Assembly: GCA_019828565.1 (NCBI GenBank)
Contig: JAHDYR010000005.1
Coordinates: 1,178,001-1,242,000 of the forward strand
DNA: 64,000 bases
Direction: 5' to 3'
Source: Carpediemonas membranifera
Lineage: Eukaryota > Fornicata
Shown: one piece after another, positions 51,209-61,119 of the stretch
Layout: every line of letters begins with the position of its first letter
How positions within the stretch are numbered: position 1 is the stretch's first letter
Made by a program: the position numbers and the translations under genes
Notes under the pieces: model-generated
Databases searched by the model: none
Told to the model about the DNA's origin: nothing
What the model saw: only the letters and a program-made list of their open reading frames with translations

Positions 51209-52075
51209 TTATCTCTTCTTATCCTTCTCTAATAAGGCTCTGAACGGGGCTACGGACGTGCTGTAGTCCAGGCGAAGCACGTCTTCCACATAACGGATCA
51301 ATGAGTTCTGGTCAGCCCATGTGCCCTTCGCCGCAACAACCGGGATAGGGATACCCATCAGAACCAGGTCAGCCGCGCTCCCGCGGCGCAGACCGTGCAG
51401 TCGAGCCTGCGTGGAGATGATGCCCTTCACCTGGTCCTCAATGACTGAGTAGGGGTGCGACCAGAGAGGGTCTTCGGCCACCGCGCCTGCATCTATCCTA
51501 TTGACTAGGACCTCAGATAGCCAGTGAGCCGGGTCTAGCTCCCCGTCGACTCTCGGGACGAGCTTCTCAACGACCACTCGCCGGGTCTTAGTGCCGTGGA
51601 TGGAGATTCTTAGCCCGCGGCGCGCGCTCTCCGCTCTAACGTCACCAACATGCAGGGCATAGATCTCTCCTGGCCTGGAGGTCGTGGCGTAGGTGGTCAG
51701 TGCAAAGGCGAAAGCCTCCTTCCAAAGGTCGTCGTCTCGAGACTGAGGGTGGGCAGCCCGAAGCCTGTCAACCAGAGTGTGCGCGCGAATCGGGAGAGCA
51801 GGCCCTCTAAGCTTCCCAAGAGCGTTCCTTGCCTGCTCTTTGATGACTGCGTCGGCGTCCAGCGGTGGTTCCCATGATGACACCCGGCCGAAGAAGCGAC
51901 GGATTAGGCTCCACTTCGAGGTGATTGTATCCTTGGTGACCCTCGAGGCTTGGTCCTTGGCCCATGCTCTTATGACTTCGATGCTGCTAGTGTCAGGTGG
52001 AAGGGCACCCCAGAAACCCGAGAACTGTTGGAGCACACCCGCGACGTGGCGCTTGTCTACGAATCCACTTAACAT
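51209..52075 (-). CDS. DIRS-B tyrosine recombinase (288 aa)
   Basis: Starts MLSGFVDKRH. An N-terminal helical core-binding domain (residues 1-100) precedes a catalytic domain with Arg in TTSRPGEIYAL, a Lys/Arg beta-hairpin (GTKTRRVVVEK), the HxxR box HGLRRGSAADLV, and the likely nucleophile Tyr in SLIRYVEDV. Late W/H position is TWADQNS. It would integrate the circular DNA copy. No frame break is seen. Confidence 0.92.
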   Translation of the reverse strand: MLSGFVDKRHVAGVLQQFSGFWGALPPDTSSIEVIRAWAKDQASRVTKDTITSKWSLIRRFFGRVSSWEPPLDADAVIKEQARNALGKLRGPALPIRAHTLVDRLRAAHPQSRDDDLWKEAFAFALTTYATTSRPGEIYALHVGDVRAESARRGLRISIHGTKTRRVVVEKLVPRVDGELDPAHWLSEVLVNRIDAGAVAEDPLWSHPYSVIEDQVKGIISTQARLHGLRRGSAADLVLMGIPIPVVAAKGTWADQNSLIRYVEDVLRLDYSTSVAPFRALLEKDKKR

Positions 52076-54185
52076 GTCACCCTCGAGGGAGATGGTGAAG
52101 ATGTCACTCCCACAAACAGGGCCGCCAATCGGTATGTGCCGTCCGCCTGCAGGGGGGTGATCGCTGATAGGTCCGCGTCCTCCGCTTTGACTCTGAAGAA
52201 CATGCGGTGCGGAGTCAGCTCTCTCAGCGCAACTGCTGTGCCGGGGCGAAGAGATTGGAACATTTACATAAACTGCGGACGTGGATGCCTTATGACACTG
52301 CCGTCGGCGATCTGCAGTCGGACACTAGCAGGACGAGGGCACTTGGTAGGGATCTCGGCTGTGTGGTCCTTGCAATGTGGAGGTGGCACAGCTTTGCATA
52401 TACTGCTGATAGGAGCGCGAAGGGTGTCACTGCTAGCCACCTTCCTGTCGACCAGTCCATGTCTATGAACCTGCTGTCGTCGACCGTCGACGGGCTGTGT
52501 TCTACTCGAGCTCCAAGCCACTCGGAGGGCCAGATCTCTTTCTGCATGGGACCCCACTCGGCTGTGATCCTGTCGATGATCCGACGAGGCGCTGAGAGCG
52601 TTTCGGACCTCGACAATGCGTCGGCTTGGACGTTCAAGTGACCAGAGACGTGAAGGAGCCTTATGCTGATGGCCCTTTCGCTCAGTGTGGGTAGCAGGTC
52701 CCGTATGACTGAGTCTACAAACTGCGGAGCCTTGGTTGAGCCTTGCTTGTTCCACCAGCTGACTGCTGCCACCGAGTCGGAGTAGATGGTGACCTCCGCG
52801 TCTGTCAACGGCTCTGCTAGGATCAGTCTCACTGCTTGTTCCACTGCTCGGAACTCGAGCAATGTGATGTGCTCGTCCACCGGGGCCGGCCTGGTGAAGG
52901 TGAAGGGTTGACGGCCCGGGATTGTGATCACTCCGCCGAGTCCTGAGTGAGAGGCGTCTGTCATCGCTGTGATGTGGAGCGTCGGAGACAGACCCCACAG
53001 GTGAAGCAGCTCTTGGAAGGACCTTATCGGAGATGGCCGTGATAAGCGGCGCTCCCATTGGATCAGTGCTTCTCTCGCTTCGCCGGATATGAGTGTGCGG
53101 TAGCGGTCCTTCAGTTGGGCTCTCTGGAGGGGTCTGATAGCGGCTCGGCCCTCCGGCCAAATGATGGCTGCAAAGCCGAGATTGCCCAACAACCGCTGCA
53201 TGCTGTGTCGTGGCCCCCGATGCCAAGGCCTCCCTGACTCGTGAGAGGTACTTCTGCCGCTTGCTGTCCTGCAGAGCGATCCCCCGCCGGCCAGAGTCCA
53301 TAACGAAGCCAAGGAAGTCGGTCTGCTGCGTGGGTGAGAGCTGCGATTTCTTCCTGTTGATGACCAGGCCGAGGTTCTCTAGGAGCTGTAGTATGCCGGG
53401 CATCGCAGCGGTCAGTGTCTTCTTGTCCCCGGACAGGAGCCAGTCGTCGAGATAGATGGTCAAGTTGATGCCTGGGAACATCCGTGCTACGATCTGCGCT
53501 GCTGTCAGCATCACCCTTTGGAAGAAGAATGGCGCTGGGCCCCAGCCGAAGGGTAGGACGTTGAAGGCATAGGGTCTCCCGTCGACCACGAAACCCAGCA
53601 GCGGGCTGTCCGAGGCCCTGACCCCTAACTGGTAGTAGCCCTTGACTAGGTCCAAGCGTGCCATGTAGTCTCCTTCGCGAAGCTGGGCCATCGCTTGCTT
53701 GACTCCCTTCAGCCGAAAGGTTCGATGTTCCGTTGACACTGCGTTCAATGCCCTTAGGTCGTGGATCAGACGCGTCTCTGGTGGCGTCTTCGGCACAGTG
53801 AAGATAGGTGAGATCAAGCTGGGAGACCGGCATGGGCCTGCCGCGCCCAGGCTCAGGAGGGTTTTCAGGTGGTCGCGGAATGCCTTGCGGTCCTTGGCGC
53901 GAGTTGGTGGTAGGCGCGGATGACGAGGGTGCGCTCTTAGGGATATCGGGACGCCCTCGCGTAGCCACGTAACCACCTCTGATGGCGCGCCCAAGTGCCT
54001 CCATAGGCGCCACTGCCTGTTGATGCAGGGAAATGGTGGAACTGACGGGGGAGGAGGTGCTGTGGACGGGGGAGGAGAAGGCGTCGGTGACAGGGGAGGA
54101 GATTGAGGAGTAGTGGGATTTGTGGTTGGATGAGGAGTTAGGACCTGTGGACCGGGGCGAGGATCCTTGATGGGTGGTTTCTTTT
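52076..54185 (-). pseudogene. DIRS-B RT and RNase H (two frame breaks)
   Basis: A Pro/Ser-rich linker overlapping the end of Gag leads to NRQWRLWRHLGAPSEVV, then RT with IHDLRALNAV, MARLDLVKGYYQLG, NVLPFGWGPAPF and catalytic YLDDWLLSG. A frameshift near 53210 moves to the RNase H frame: MTDASHSGLGG, LLEFRAVEQAV, YSDSVAAVSWW, GHLNVQADALSR. After a second break near 52290 a conserved segment (HRMFFRVKAED) precedes the recombinase; DIRS-C has the equivalent KMYFRVNQD. Confidence 0.88.
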
Positions 54186-54188
54186 GAC

Positions 54189-54764
54189 TTAGTTTGAGTT
54201 CTTCGTGCCGGCGCGCTTCGGCTTCTTCCCGTGAAAACCCCGGTTGCCGCCGTCATGTCCGGTGCCGGGCTTGGTGTTCTTCTCGGTCAGGCGGGGGATC
54301 TTGGACAGGGTGCGGAGGACGAGAGTCTCGATCTCCGTCTCGTTCATCTCGTGGCGCTCGGCAAGGGCGGCCATGCCCGCGGTGGAGACAGCAGAGGCGG
54401 CTAGGTAGCCGTAGCGGTCCTTCACCCATAGGACTCGGTGACGGAGGAAGATGCGAGCGAGTACGGCGAAGCCACTGATTCGATTGAACTTGAAGCTGCG
54501 GTAGATCTCCTCGAGGAACTCCGCCTCTTCGCGCATAGTGGATGAAGCAGGACGCTTCCAAGTCATGGTGGTCTCTTGCCGAAGCAGATCTACTGTCTCT
54601 CGGACGTTGCCGCCGGCAGTAAATGCGTCTTGAAGCTGTTGAACGGTGGCTTTGAGCTCTGCGATCTCTTGGGCGGCGTCTCCCATCTGTTTCAGTTCGC
54701 TCTTGAACAACTGAACCGCCCTTATGAGACGCACGATCCCGTCTTTGAGATCGTATCGAATCAT
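54189..54764 (-). CDS. DIRS-B Gag-like protein
   Basis: The ATG at 54762-54764 lies about 45 bp inside the element's 5' end. A coiled coil (residues 20-50, AELKATVQQLQDAF) precedes a helical domain (MREEAEFLEEIYRSFKF, VLWVKDRYGYLAASAV) and a basic Gly/Lys tail ending GTKNSN. No zinc knuckle. The pol frame overlaps its 3' end. Presumed structural role. Confidence 0.7.
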   Translation of the reverse strand: MIRYDLKDGIVRLIRAVQLFKSELKQMGDAAQEIAELKATVQQLQDAFTAGGNVRETVDLLRQETTMTWKRPASSTMREEAEFLEEIYRSFKFNRISGFAVLARIFLRHRVLWVKDRYGYLAASAVSTAGMAALAERHEMNETEIETLVLRTLSKIPRLTEKNTKPGTGHDGGNRGFHGKKPKRAGTKNSN

Positions 54765-54808
54765 CCTCGACCTCTCGCGCCGAAGTTTTGGCTCCGCTGG
54801 CCTTGCCA
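54689..54808 (-). repeat. A1 repeat, 5' end of DIRS-B
   Basis: 120 bp, repeated at 50686-50805. Its outer edge defines the element end three bases before the tRNA gene. Confidence 0.88.
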
Positions 54809-54811
54809 ACA

Positions 54812-54884
54812 GCTTCCATAGCTCAGTCGGTAGAGCGGCAGACTGTTAATCTGTAGGTCGTTGGTTCGAGCCCAACTGGGAGCG
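54812..54884 (+). tRNA. tRNA-Asn (GTT)
   Basis: 73 nt. The acceptor stem GCTTCCA/TGGGAGC, D arm GCTC/GAGC, anticodon stem GCAGA/TCTGT with loop CTGTTAA (anticodon GTT) and T arm GTTGG/CCAAC all pair. A box TAGCTCAGTCGG and B box GGTTCGAGCCC are present; a TTTT terminator follows at 54888. No intron and no encoded CCA. Confidence 0.96.
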
Positions 54885-55274
54885 CAATTTTGACCATAAT
54901 CAACTCGCCAGGCGCTAGACTAGGCTAGCCACCTAACTCATACTCCCAAAGGGGGGGGGTAAAGGATTTATTCTTCTCGGGCTCCTTTAGGCCCGATGTG
55001 CCTTCGGGCATTCGAAATTCTGATGCCATAAACTGCACGTTTCCGTGCGCCCTCTCGGGCGTCTCAGCACCCCGGGTGCCAATGGGCTCGAGTGGTACTC
55101 TTGCTGGCTAGATAACACAATCATTCCAAACGGCCCGACTCGCGGGCCACCTGACCCTCTACACTCTGTAGATCCAACGGGGTTGTCCCGCCGGCCGAGG
55201 AGATATCATTAACTCCTAGCTGTCACCTCCCGTGAGGTCGCAACAGCCTGCACCATAAACATCCCATCGAATGT
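54885..55274 (-). other. 3' end region of DIRS-C
   Basis: No gene. Nine G residues then TAAAGGATTTA (54949-54969) match the G-run motif at 50539 and 56976. Several GC stem-loops follow (CTCGGGCTCC, GGCCCGATGTGCC). GCAGTTTATG lies at 55027-55036 on the minus strand. Confidence 0.6.
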
Positions 55275-56498
55275 TTACAGTGGCTTGCCCAAAAGAGACC
55301 TGGCGATGTCTCTCTGGACCGCGGGGTGCTGGCGGATGCCATTGCCGGTGTACGCCAGCAGGCTCTTCGCGGAGCGCCAGTTCCCCAGTGCCATCAGCAC
55401 GTGCTCAGGAGTGCCGGCGACGGCGAGCTCGGTCGCCGCGCCCTTTCTGAAGCTGTGCCAAGTGACGGAGTCGCCAAACACTGCTGCGATCCAGCGCCTC
55501 ATTGCGCCTTCTGACAGCCCCTCTGTCTTGCTGATCGTGTCTCCGTTGACCTTCCTCCATAGTGAATCCGTGTCGCGCTTCGTGGCCAAGTTGACCCAAA
55601 GCTGGAGCGCCTTCGCGATGTTGAATGAGTCAAAGGTGGCGTTGACCACGAGCTTCTTCACCTCTGTGGTAGTCTTGGTGCGTGCCATGAACAGCGTCGC
55701 GTCGCCCTCTGGGCTGAACGTCACGTCTCCCCTCGTCAGTGTGAAGATTTCCTTGCCGCGGCTGACAGTTTGGAAGCAGAGTGCGGCGAACAAGACCGCC
55801 TGGAACGTCTTCGGATCTTGTTTCCAACGTCGGAAACCCGACCGGATTATGTCGCTCGTCACCGGTCGAGCCCCGCCAGTCAGTCTGGTGGTGGATGCTA
55901 CGTTGCGGACTGATCGGATGATCTCGCTGCTGTCCTGCGGGGGGGTCCAGTCGCAGATCAGTGGGGCCGCTTTGCAAATCCAGTGTCCCTTCTTGCCGAT
56001 CGTGTCGGGCCCCGAGGTCTTGGCTTCGCTCATGAGGTGCTGCCTGAGCTGCGCCGCGTGTGATAGCGTGGTGTCTCTCGACGCGTTGAACTTGACGAGG
56101 TTGCCCGCGACTGCCCTGCGTGACGCCTCTAGGCTCAGATGTGAGAGCCTGTCGTGGTGGAGGAGGAACTCGAAGTCCTGATGATCATCGCGATGAGCCT
56201 TATCCTGCCCCTCTCGGCCAGCCGCGACAGCTCGGAGTCCGACAGAAGATCTTGGTTCACTCTGAAGTACATCTTGGGAACTGATGAGAGGGCTAGCAAG
56301 CGGCGGAGTTCTGGTGACGGGATGTCCGGAGTCACTATTATCGCAGCTGACCTCCACGTCTGAGGGGATCCAGTCTGGGTCGGCGACCGAATCGTCCGAA
56401 TATGCAGATATGTCGCTGGAATCATCGCTACTGGAGGAGCTGCGAAGACTCTCATCCCCGTCCAGTCCCGAGACAGGCCGTGTTCTGCGAGAGTCCAT
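55275..56498 (-). CDS. DIRS-C tyrosine recombinase (407 aa)
   Basis: Start MDSRRTRPVSG (ATG 56496-56498), overlapping the RNase H frame by about 360 nt as in DIRS elements. An acidic Ser/Asp N-terminus is followed by a helical core-binding part and the catalytic domain: Arg in TVSRGKEIFTL, Lys in TKTTTEVKK, HSFRKGAATELA, then W in NWRSAKS and Tyr in LLAYTGNG. All key residues are present and the frame is open. Confidence 0.9.
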   Translation of the reverse strand: MDSRRTRPVSGLDGDESLRSSSSSDDSSDISAYSDDSVADPDWIPSDVEVSCDNSDSGHPVTRTPPLASPLISSQDVLQSEPRSSVGLRAVAAGREGQDKAHRDDHQDFEFLLHHDRLSHLSLEASRRAVAGNLVKFNASRDTTLSHAAQLRQHLMSEAKTSGPDTIGKKGHWICKAAPLICDWTPPQDSSEIIRSVRNVASTTRLTGGARPVTSDIIRSGFRRWKQDPKTFQAVLFAALCFQTVSRGKEIFTLTRGDVTFSPEGDATLFMARTKTTTEVKKLVVNATFDSFNIAKALQLWVNLATKRDTDSLWRKVNGDTISKTEGLSEGAMRRWIAAVFGDSVTWHSFRKGAATELAVAGTPEHVLMALGNWRSAKSLLAYTGNGIRQHPAVQRDIARSLLGKPL

Positions 56499-56881
56499 CC
56501 GTGCTGAGCGAATCCTGGGAGGGCCAGGCGGCGAGTGGGAGCGGCGGTCGCGTCGACCTGCACTGGTCCCCAGTTGCGCTGGATTCGCTCGAGGACTGAA
56601 CGCGGGGTCGACCACTCGAGCTTCATGAACCGGCTCAGCCTGTCCGGCTCCACGTTGAGGTGTCCTGCGATGTGAAGACATTGAGCCACGAGGTTTCTGC
56701 TGTCGAGGTGTTGTTGCAGCTCGTGGAGTAGGCTCATGACTGTCTGGTCTGCTCTTGTCGATCCGCCCTTGTTGACCCACGAGACTACGGCCGAGTTGTC
56801 GCAGAAAACTGTCAGGGTGCGCACCTGCGAAATCCAAATTTCTGCGCCACGACTGACATAAACTGCCCGAGGCATCGACAC
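56135..56881 (-). pseudogene. DIRS-C RNase H fragment
   Basis: VFCDNSAVVSWVNKGGS, AGHLNVEPDRLSRF and a C-terminal KMYFRVNQD correspond to DIRS-B RNase H and its tail. The start of RNase H and all of RT are missing, so DIRS-C is internally deleted: its 5' terminal G-run motif (56976) lies only about 100 bp upstream. Confidence 0.82.
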
Positions 56882-57120
56882 CCCAGGCGTCCACGGTTCT
56901 GTGTAGAACCCTCCACAAAGTGGCTCGCTAGCTTGACTGGCAAGCCTTTCTCACATACTACGCTTGATATCCAACGGGGGGGGAGAAGATTTACTTTAGA
57001 AACCCCGGTCTCCGAAGTAAATATTCGGGACTTACCTGCGCTCCGGCAACCTATGTAAGTCGAACGTGCTCATCTTACCGGATGAGCCGTACATCGGCCT
57101 TGGCCGATGCGGGCAGACGG
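56882..57120 (-). other. 5' terminal region of DIRS-C
   Basis: Contains eight G residues plus AGAAGATTTAC (56975-56995), the family end motif, and a GAAGTAAATATTC complement nearby. Ends at the element 4 junction about 57120. Confidence 0.6.
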
Positions 57121-58624
57121 GTTGTACATCCCCTTCCACGTCTTTCCTCTTTCAATCAGGCGTTGTAGGGTAGCCCGAATGCCCAGATGTCCTTGTAAAC
57201 CCCCATGTATGCTTTCGATCAGGTCAGTATGGCTCGTATCGGCACTTTGTAGGTGTACTAGACGGGACAAGCCGTCTGCACCGCCGTTGGCCACTCCTGG
57301 TACGTGTTCCACGGAATAGTTGAATCGTGCCATGGCCAGATGCCACCTAACCACCTTAGCGTTGGCAGAGGTGGCCAGGTAGAGCAGATTTTTGTGGTCA
57401 GTGCGCACAACGAACTCTCGTCCGATCAGTAGTCGCTCTGCCTTCTGCATTGCGAAATAAATCGCGAACGCCTCCTTCTCATACGTCGACCATCGGCGTT
57501 GAGTAGCGAAAGAAAGAAAGAAATTTACGTTTGCCTGGTATCAGGCCCCGGACTGAGCTTGCTTTCCCATTATCCTGGAGCTGAGTCGGCGTTGAGAAGC
57601 GTCGAATGTCTTCGAGTAAAAGGCGATCGGACTGGGACCTGACGCGGATTCTTGCATCAGTACGGCACCTGCTGCGACATCACTTGCGTCGGTCTGCAAT
57701 ATCAGCTTCGACCCAGGCTTGGGGTGTACGAGCATTCTGTTGTCCAGCAGGCAGGTCTTGACGCGCTCAAATGCGTCTTGTTGGTCTGGTCCCCACTCAA
57801 ACTTCCTGTTGGCCCGGGTGAGGGCCGCAAGGGGCTCAGTTATGTCCGCGTAGCGCTCAATCATGGGGCGGAAGTAGTTAACAGTCCCCAAGAGCGTACG
57901 AAGCGTCGACAGGTCACGGGGGGGCGCAAGATCGTGAATTCCTTGCAGGCTATCCTCTGCGATCCTCTTGCCGTCGGCGCTAACGGTCCATCCTAGATAA
58001 TCGATCTCGGACGCAGCGAAGATGCACTTCTTCGCATTGAGACGGAGTCCTCGAGCGTGGAGTTTTCCGAGAACGGTCTCCAGGCGACGTAGAAATTCGG
58101 TTTTGTCCCGGCCGTAGACCACTACGTCGTCCACGTACACCAAACAGGGCCCGTTGGCAGTACGCTGCAGCATTTTTTAGCCCAAAGGGTATCCTCGTAT
58201 AACAGTATTTGACACCGTCAACGATAAAGGCCGTCATATCCTGGCATTCGCGTTTCAACGGGATTTAAAGAAACGCCTTGCTCAAATCAAGGGCTGCAAA
58301 GTATGAGTTGCCCTGCAGCCTCTCTACGAGGTCGTCTATTAGAGGCAAGGGGTGGGTCAGGTCAGTCGTGATCTCGTTCAGACGTCTAAAGTCAAGGCAC
58401 ACGCGACGTGTACGGTCCCGCTTCCAAGCTAACACAACCGGGTTGTTGTACTGGCTCTCGGAACGTCTTATAACCGCCATGTTGCAAAGCTCCTCGACCT
58501 GCCGCTTCATCTCTTCCACTTCGCCCTCGCCGTAGCGGTAGGGCGGTACGTTGACCACTCTGTCATGTCGAAGGTCCAACCCGAATGGCTCCACATCGGC
58601 CGGCTCATCAATACCTCCGAACAA
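57121..58624 (-). pseudogene. Element 4A RT, RNase H and integrase start (broken)
   Basis: RT: CLDFRRLNEI, AALDLSKAF, then a frame break near 58260; RIPFGLKNAAAYCQ, another break near 58170; catalytic YVDDVVVYG. RNase H: QTDASDVAAGAV, then the 78-bp insertion after SQRR, then RTDHKNLLYL and GADGLSRL. Integrase begins HGGLQGHLG and stops at KTWKGMYN, where 4B begins. Confidence 0.87.
57508..57585 (-). mobile_element. 78-bp 5'-truncated LINE/SINE tail insertion
   Basis: Flanked by a 15-bp duplication with one mismatch (57493-57507 and 57586-57600, TCGGCGTTGAG plus TAGC/AAGC). In minus sense it reads a GC hairpin (CCTGATACCAGG), ACGTAAATTT and CTTT repeats, the LINE 2-type 3' end. Confidence 0.88.
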
Positions 58625-59898
58625 CCCCCTAGCTTCGCTAACACCTCTTCGACCTCCACGGTCAGGTCCATTATCACCGGCTTGGCATCATTGGTCTTCT
58701 GCGCGCTCGACAGGTAGACTTCTTCGTCAAACTCATCGCCCTCCAGCTCCAGGAACGTCTTGGTCCCTTCTCCAGCTGTTGGTAGATGGATTTCCACCAA
58801 GCCCAAGGCCGTTAGCGTCGGGAATCCGAACACTATCTGCGGCTTAAGCCTCGGTAGGATGTAGAGTACTAGCTTCGCCGTAGTACGGCGTCCTGTCTTC
58901 GGAATAACTCCTAGATCGATGTTGACTTCGATCTTCTCATGCACGTTGTAAACCGTCCCGCCTTGCAATCGAACCTTCACATTTGTGGGGATAATTTCAT
59001 CCGCGAACCCCAACTCGTCGATCAACGTCTTGTCGACAAAATCTGCGTCGGCCCCGGTGTCTAGCAATGTGTTAACGTCGCGACCGTCTACACACACCAC
59101 GGCTTCAGGACGCTTCGCGGTCCCCTGGGCGACCAAAGAGGAAGAAGACAGAGAGAAACAAGCCTGAGTTTTTACACCCTTCTTGCGTTCGTCCCTCTGC
59201 TTCTTCCAGCACTTTGTGGCATCGTGGCCCACCTTGTTGCAGTAGGGGCACTTGGTAGACGCCTTGTCTTCATGCTTCTTCTTGGTCTTCTCGCCCTTCG
59301 ACTCAACTGACTGACGCTGCGCCTCACGTCTACCCTTCTCAGCCTCCAGGGCTAGCTCAAAAGCCACCTTCATGGTCTCCTCCAGATCCTTGCTCTTCTT
59401 CTTGGCGCCGATTCGCTCTCTCAGGACTTGATAGCGGACTCCCGCGACGAACGCCTCCACGAGTTGCTTGGCTTGAGGCTGCAGCTCGCCGAAGTAGGAA
59501 CACGTCTCCTTGAATTTCAGCACGTAATCGGCCATGTTCTCGACGAGATTGCCCGACTCGGGGCAATTCAGCTTCTTCAGCCATTCGATGGCCTCTAGCT
59601 CGTCGAGAGGTTGGAACATCTTGTTAATTAGGTCGATAAACTCCTCGTTCCACTCCGTCTCACGATCGGGGTCATGCTCATCCATCGGTTCATCCACCAC
59701 CTGGAGAAAAGAGCCCAGCATGGGAGAACGGCACTTAAACGTTTCGAGCACTTCGTTTGACACCAGGTCGAAAATAGCAATCGGATCACGGCACATAGCG
59801 GCATAAGCACGCCAGGACTTAACCATATGGCGCCACTCCGCCACAGAGACCTTATTAAGGTAGGGTGCGTAGTTCAGTACTGTTTCCGGTACTACCAT
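58600..59898 (-). CDS. Element 4A Gag and protease
   Basis: The ATG at 59896-59898 lies 12 nt inside the LTR. Gag: helical capsid-like region (residues 1-150 with retrotransposon-gag style KMFQPLDELEAIEWLKKL), a basic linker and a zinc knuckle CPYCNKVGHDATKC. The protease has LLDTGADADFV and VFGFPTLTALGL. The frame is lost near 58600 at the linker to RT. Confidence 0.87.
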
Positions 59899-59910
59899 GG
59901 CAATATATAT

Positions 59911-59977
59911 TGTTGCAGCAGGAAACACAGAGAGTGATTTAATTGATCCGGGGTAAATCAGTCATCAATTGATTACA
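59911..59977 (-). repeat. 5' LTR of element 4A
   Basis: 67 bp, identical to 12206-12272. Confidence 0.92.
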
Positions 59978-59979
59978 AC

Positions 59980-60786
59980 AACTACCTTTTCAACCTTGAA
60001 GACGGTGGATTACTCATTGACTTCGGCTCTGCCATCAAAATAGAGGCTCCTACTGGGATTAACAGGTATATGGGACAAGACATGAGAGGGACACCTGGTT
60101 TTATCCCCCCCGAGCTTCGTGCCGACGAGCTCAGTCGGAAATCGAAGCATTGTACAGTAGCTATGCGGGAACCACAGAATTTGAACCCCTTCCAGGCTTC
60201 CAGGAACACCACAACCAGAAACACCAACATGCACACAGTTGATGCGGCATACGACATCTTTTCCTGCGGCGTTATCGTCCTCATGATGGCATTGAGACTG
60301 GATAAGTCTCCATTTCGATCTGTGCGAGTGGATGGTGGCAAACCAAGTAACCCAGACGAGCATATTGGCGCTCTATATAACATGGCGTACTTCTATGGCC
60401 GCGGAATCAAGATACACAACAAGAAGAAGAATGCAGCCCGTGGTTTGATGATCAATCCGACTCTCTGCACGAGAGGAAGCCCTCCGACACCGTATAGGAG
60501 CCTTTACGACCTTGCAATGGGGATGCTCAGCTATAATCCGGAGGATAGACCCACAGCTTTGATGTGCGCTGAACATCTCAACGATATCGCCGCCCTAGCA
60601 GTAACGTTCGCATCTACACCACTGATGATCAACGAACAGGTGACAATCTCTCAGGAAACGCTCGCTGCCGCCAAACTCACCGTTGAAGCACTTCGAGATA
60701 CCCGATTTGCTGGCCGATGCATTGCATGTGGCATGTCGGTTCACGATAGTCGAGCACTAACCTGCAAGACACACCACCAAGATTAG
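59980..60786 (+). pseudogene. Protein-kinase C-lobe fragment with CIxCG zinc motif
   Basis: Begins abruptly after the element 4 LTR with NYLFNLEDGGLLIDFGSAIK: the DFG metal-binding motif. Then the activation segment (RGTPGFIPPEL, where APE is PPE), DAAYDIFSCGVIVLMMAL (the helix F Asp), and NPEDRPTA (the conserved Arg). The N-lobe and the HRD loop are missing. The C-terminus has RCIACGMSVHDSRALTC and a following HH, a possible small zinc finger. It is therefore a 5'-truncated gene, cut by element 4. Confidence 0.82.
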
Positions 60787-61119
60787 CTACTAAACGCTGA
60801 AAGGCGGATCAAAAAGAAGCATCAAAATTCAACTGCCCAGCGGAGCAGGTTCGTCAAGTGGCCGGAGATGCCGCTTCCAGTCAAGCGAATGCCCTACAGC
60901 TCACCATTTCCGTCCCCGCAGCTGTATCCATCCCCCACTCCGCCTTCAACGACAGCCCCCGCCACGCCTCTTGCAAGTCCGCCTCCATCTCCTGTCCGCA
61001 GTTTACCGCCCAGTATCGAATCACCTCACTACCATGATTCAATTGATGAGCACATTTACCCAAGCTCTATTTCTTCTACCGGCGGTGATGGTGGATCAAA
61101 GCACTTGACTACGCGGTAA
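60787..61119 (+). other. Pro-rich open frame in line with the kinase fragment
   Basis: The kinase frame stops at TAG (60784-60786) but stays open afterwards for about 110 codons, with a Pro/Ser-rich stretch (SPTPPSTTAPATPLASPPPS) and a TAA at 61117-61119. It may be a tail exposed by a recent stop mutation, or a low-complexity ORF. A separate start at 60868 is possible. Confidence 0.35.

Larger units (their letters stand above)
50496..54808 (-). mobile_element. DIRS-B: Ngaro-type YR retrotransposon
   Basis: Minus strand: 5' A1 repeat (54689-54808), Gag, RT-RNase H, tyrosine recombinase, B1 (50806-50851), A2 (50686-50805 being the 120-bp repeat of A1), B2 (50496-50542). This A1...B1-A2-B2 order of split direct repeats is characteristic of Ngaro-like elements, which integrate by a recombinase and make no target duplication. 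It abuts the tRNA-Asn gene at its 5' end. Confidence 0.9.
57121..59977 (-). mobile_element. Ty3/gypsy element 4, 5' part (4A)
   Basis: 5' LTR at 59911-59977 (67 bp), palindrome ATATATAT, Gag-protease, RT, RNase H and the start of integrase. Cut at 57121. Frameshifts and a 78-bp LINE-tail insertion (57508-57585) make it defective. It likely complements 4B at 12206-13733. It interrupts the kinase-like gene. Confidence 0.88.

Noticed and set aside
54189-54819. Alternative gag frame starting MEAVGKASGAK
   Set aside because: It begins in the tRNA flank outside the A1 repeat and lacks the helical pattern shared by the three DIRS Gag-like modules.
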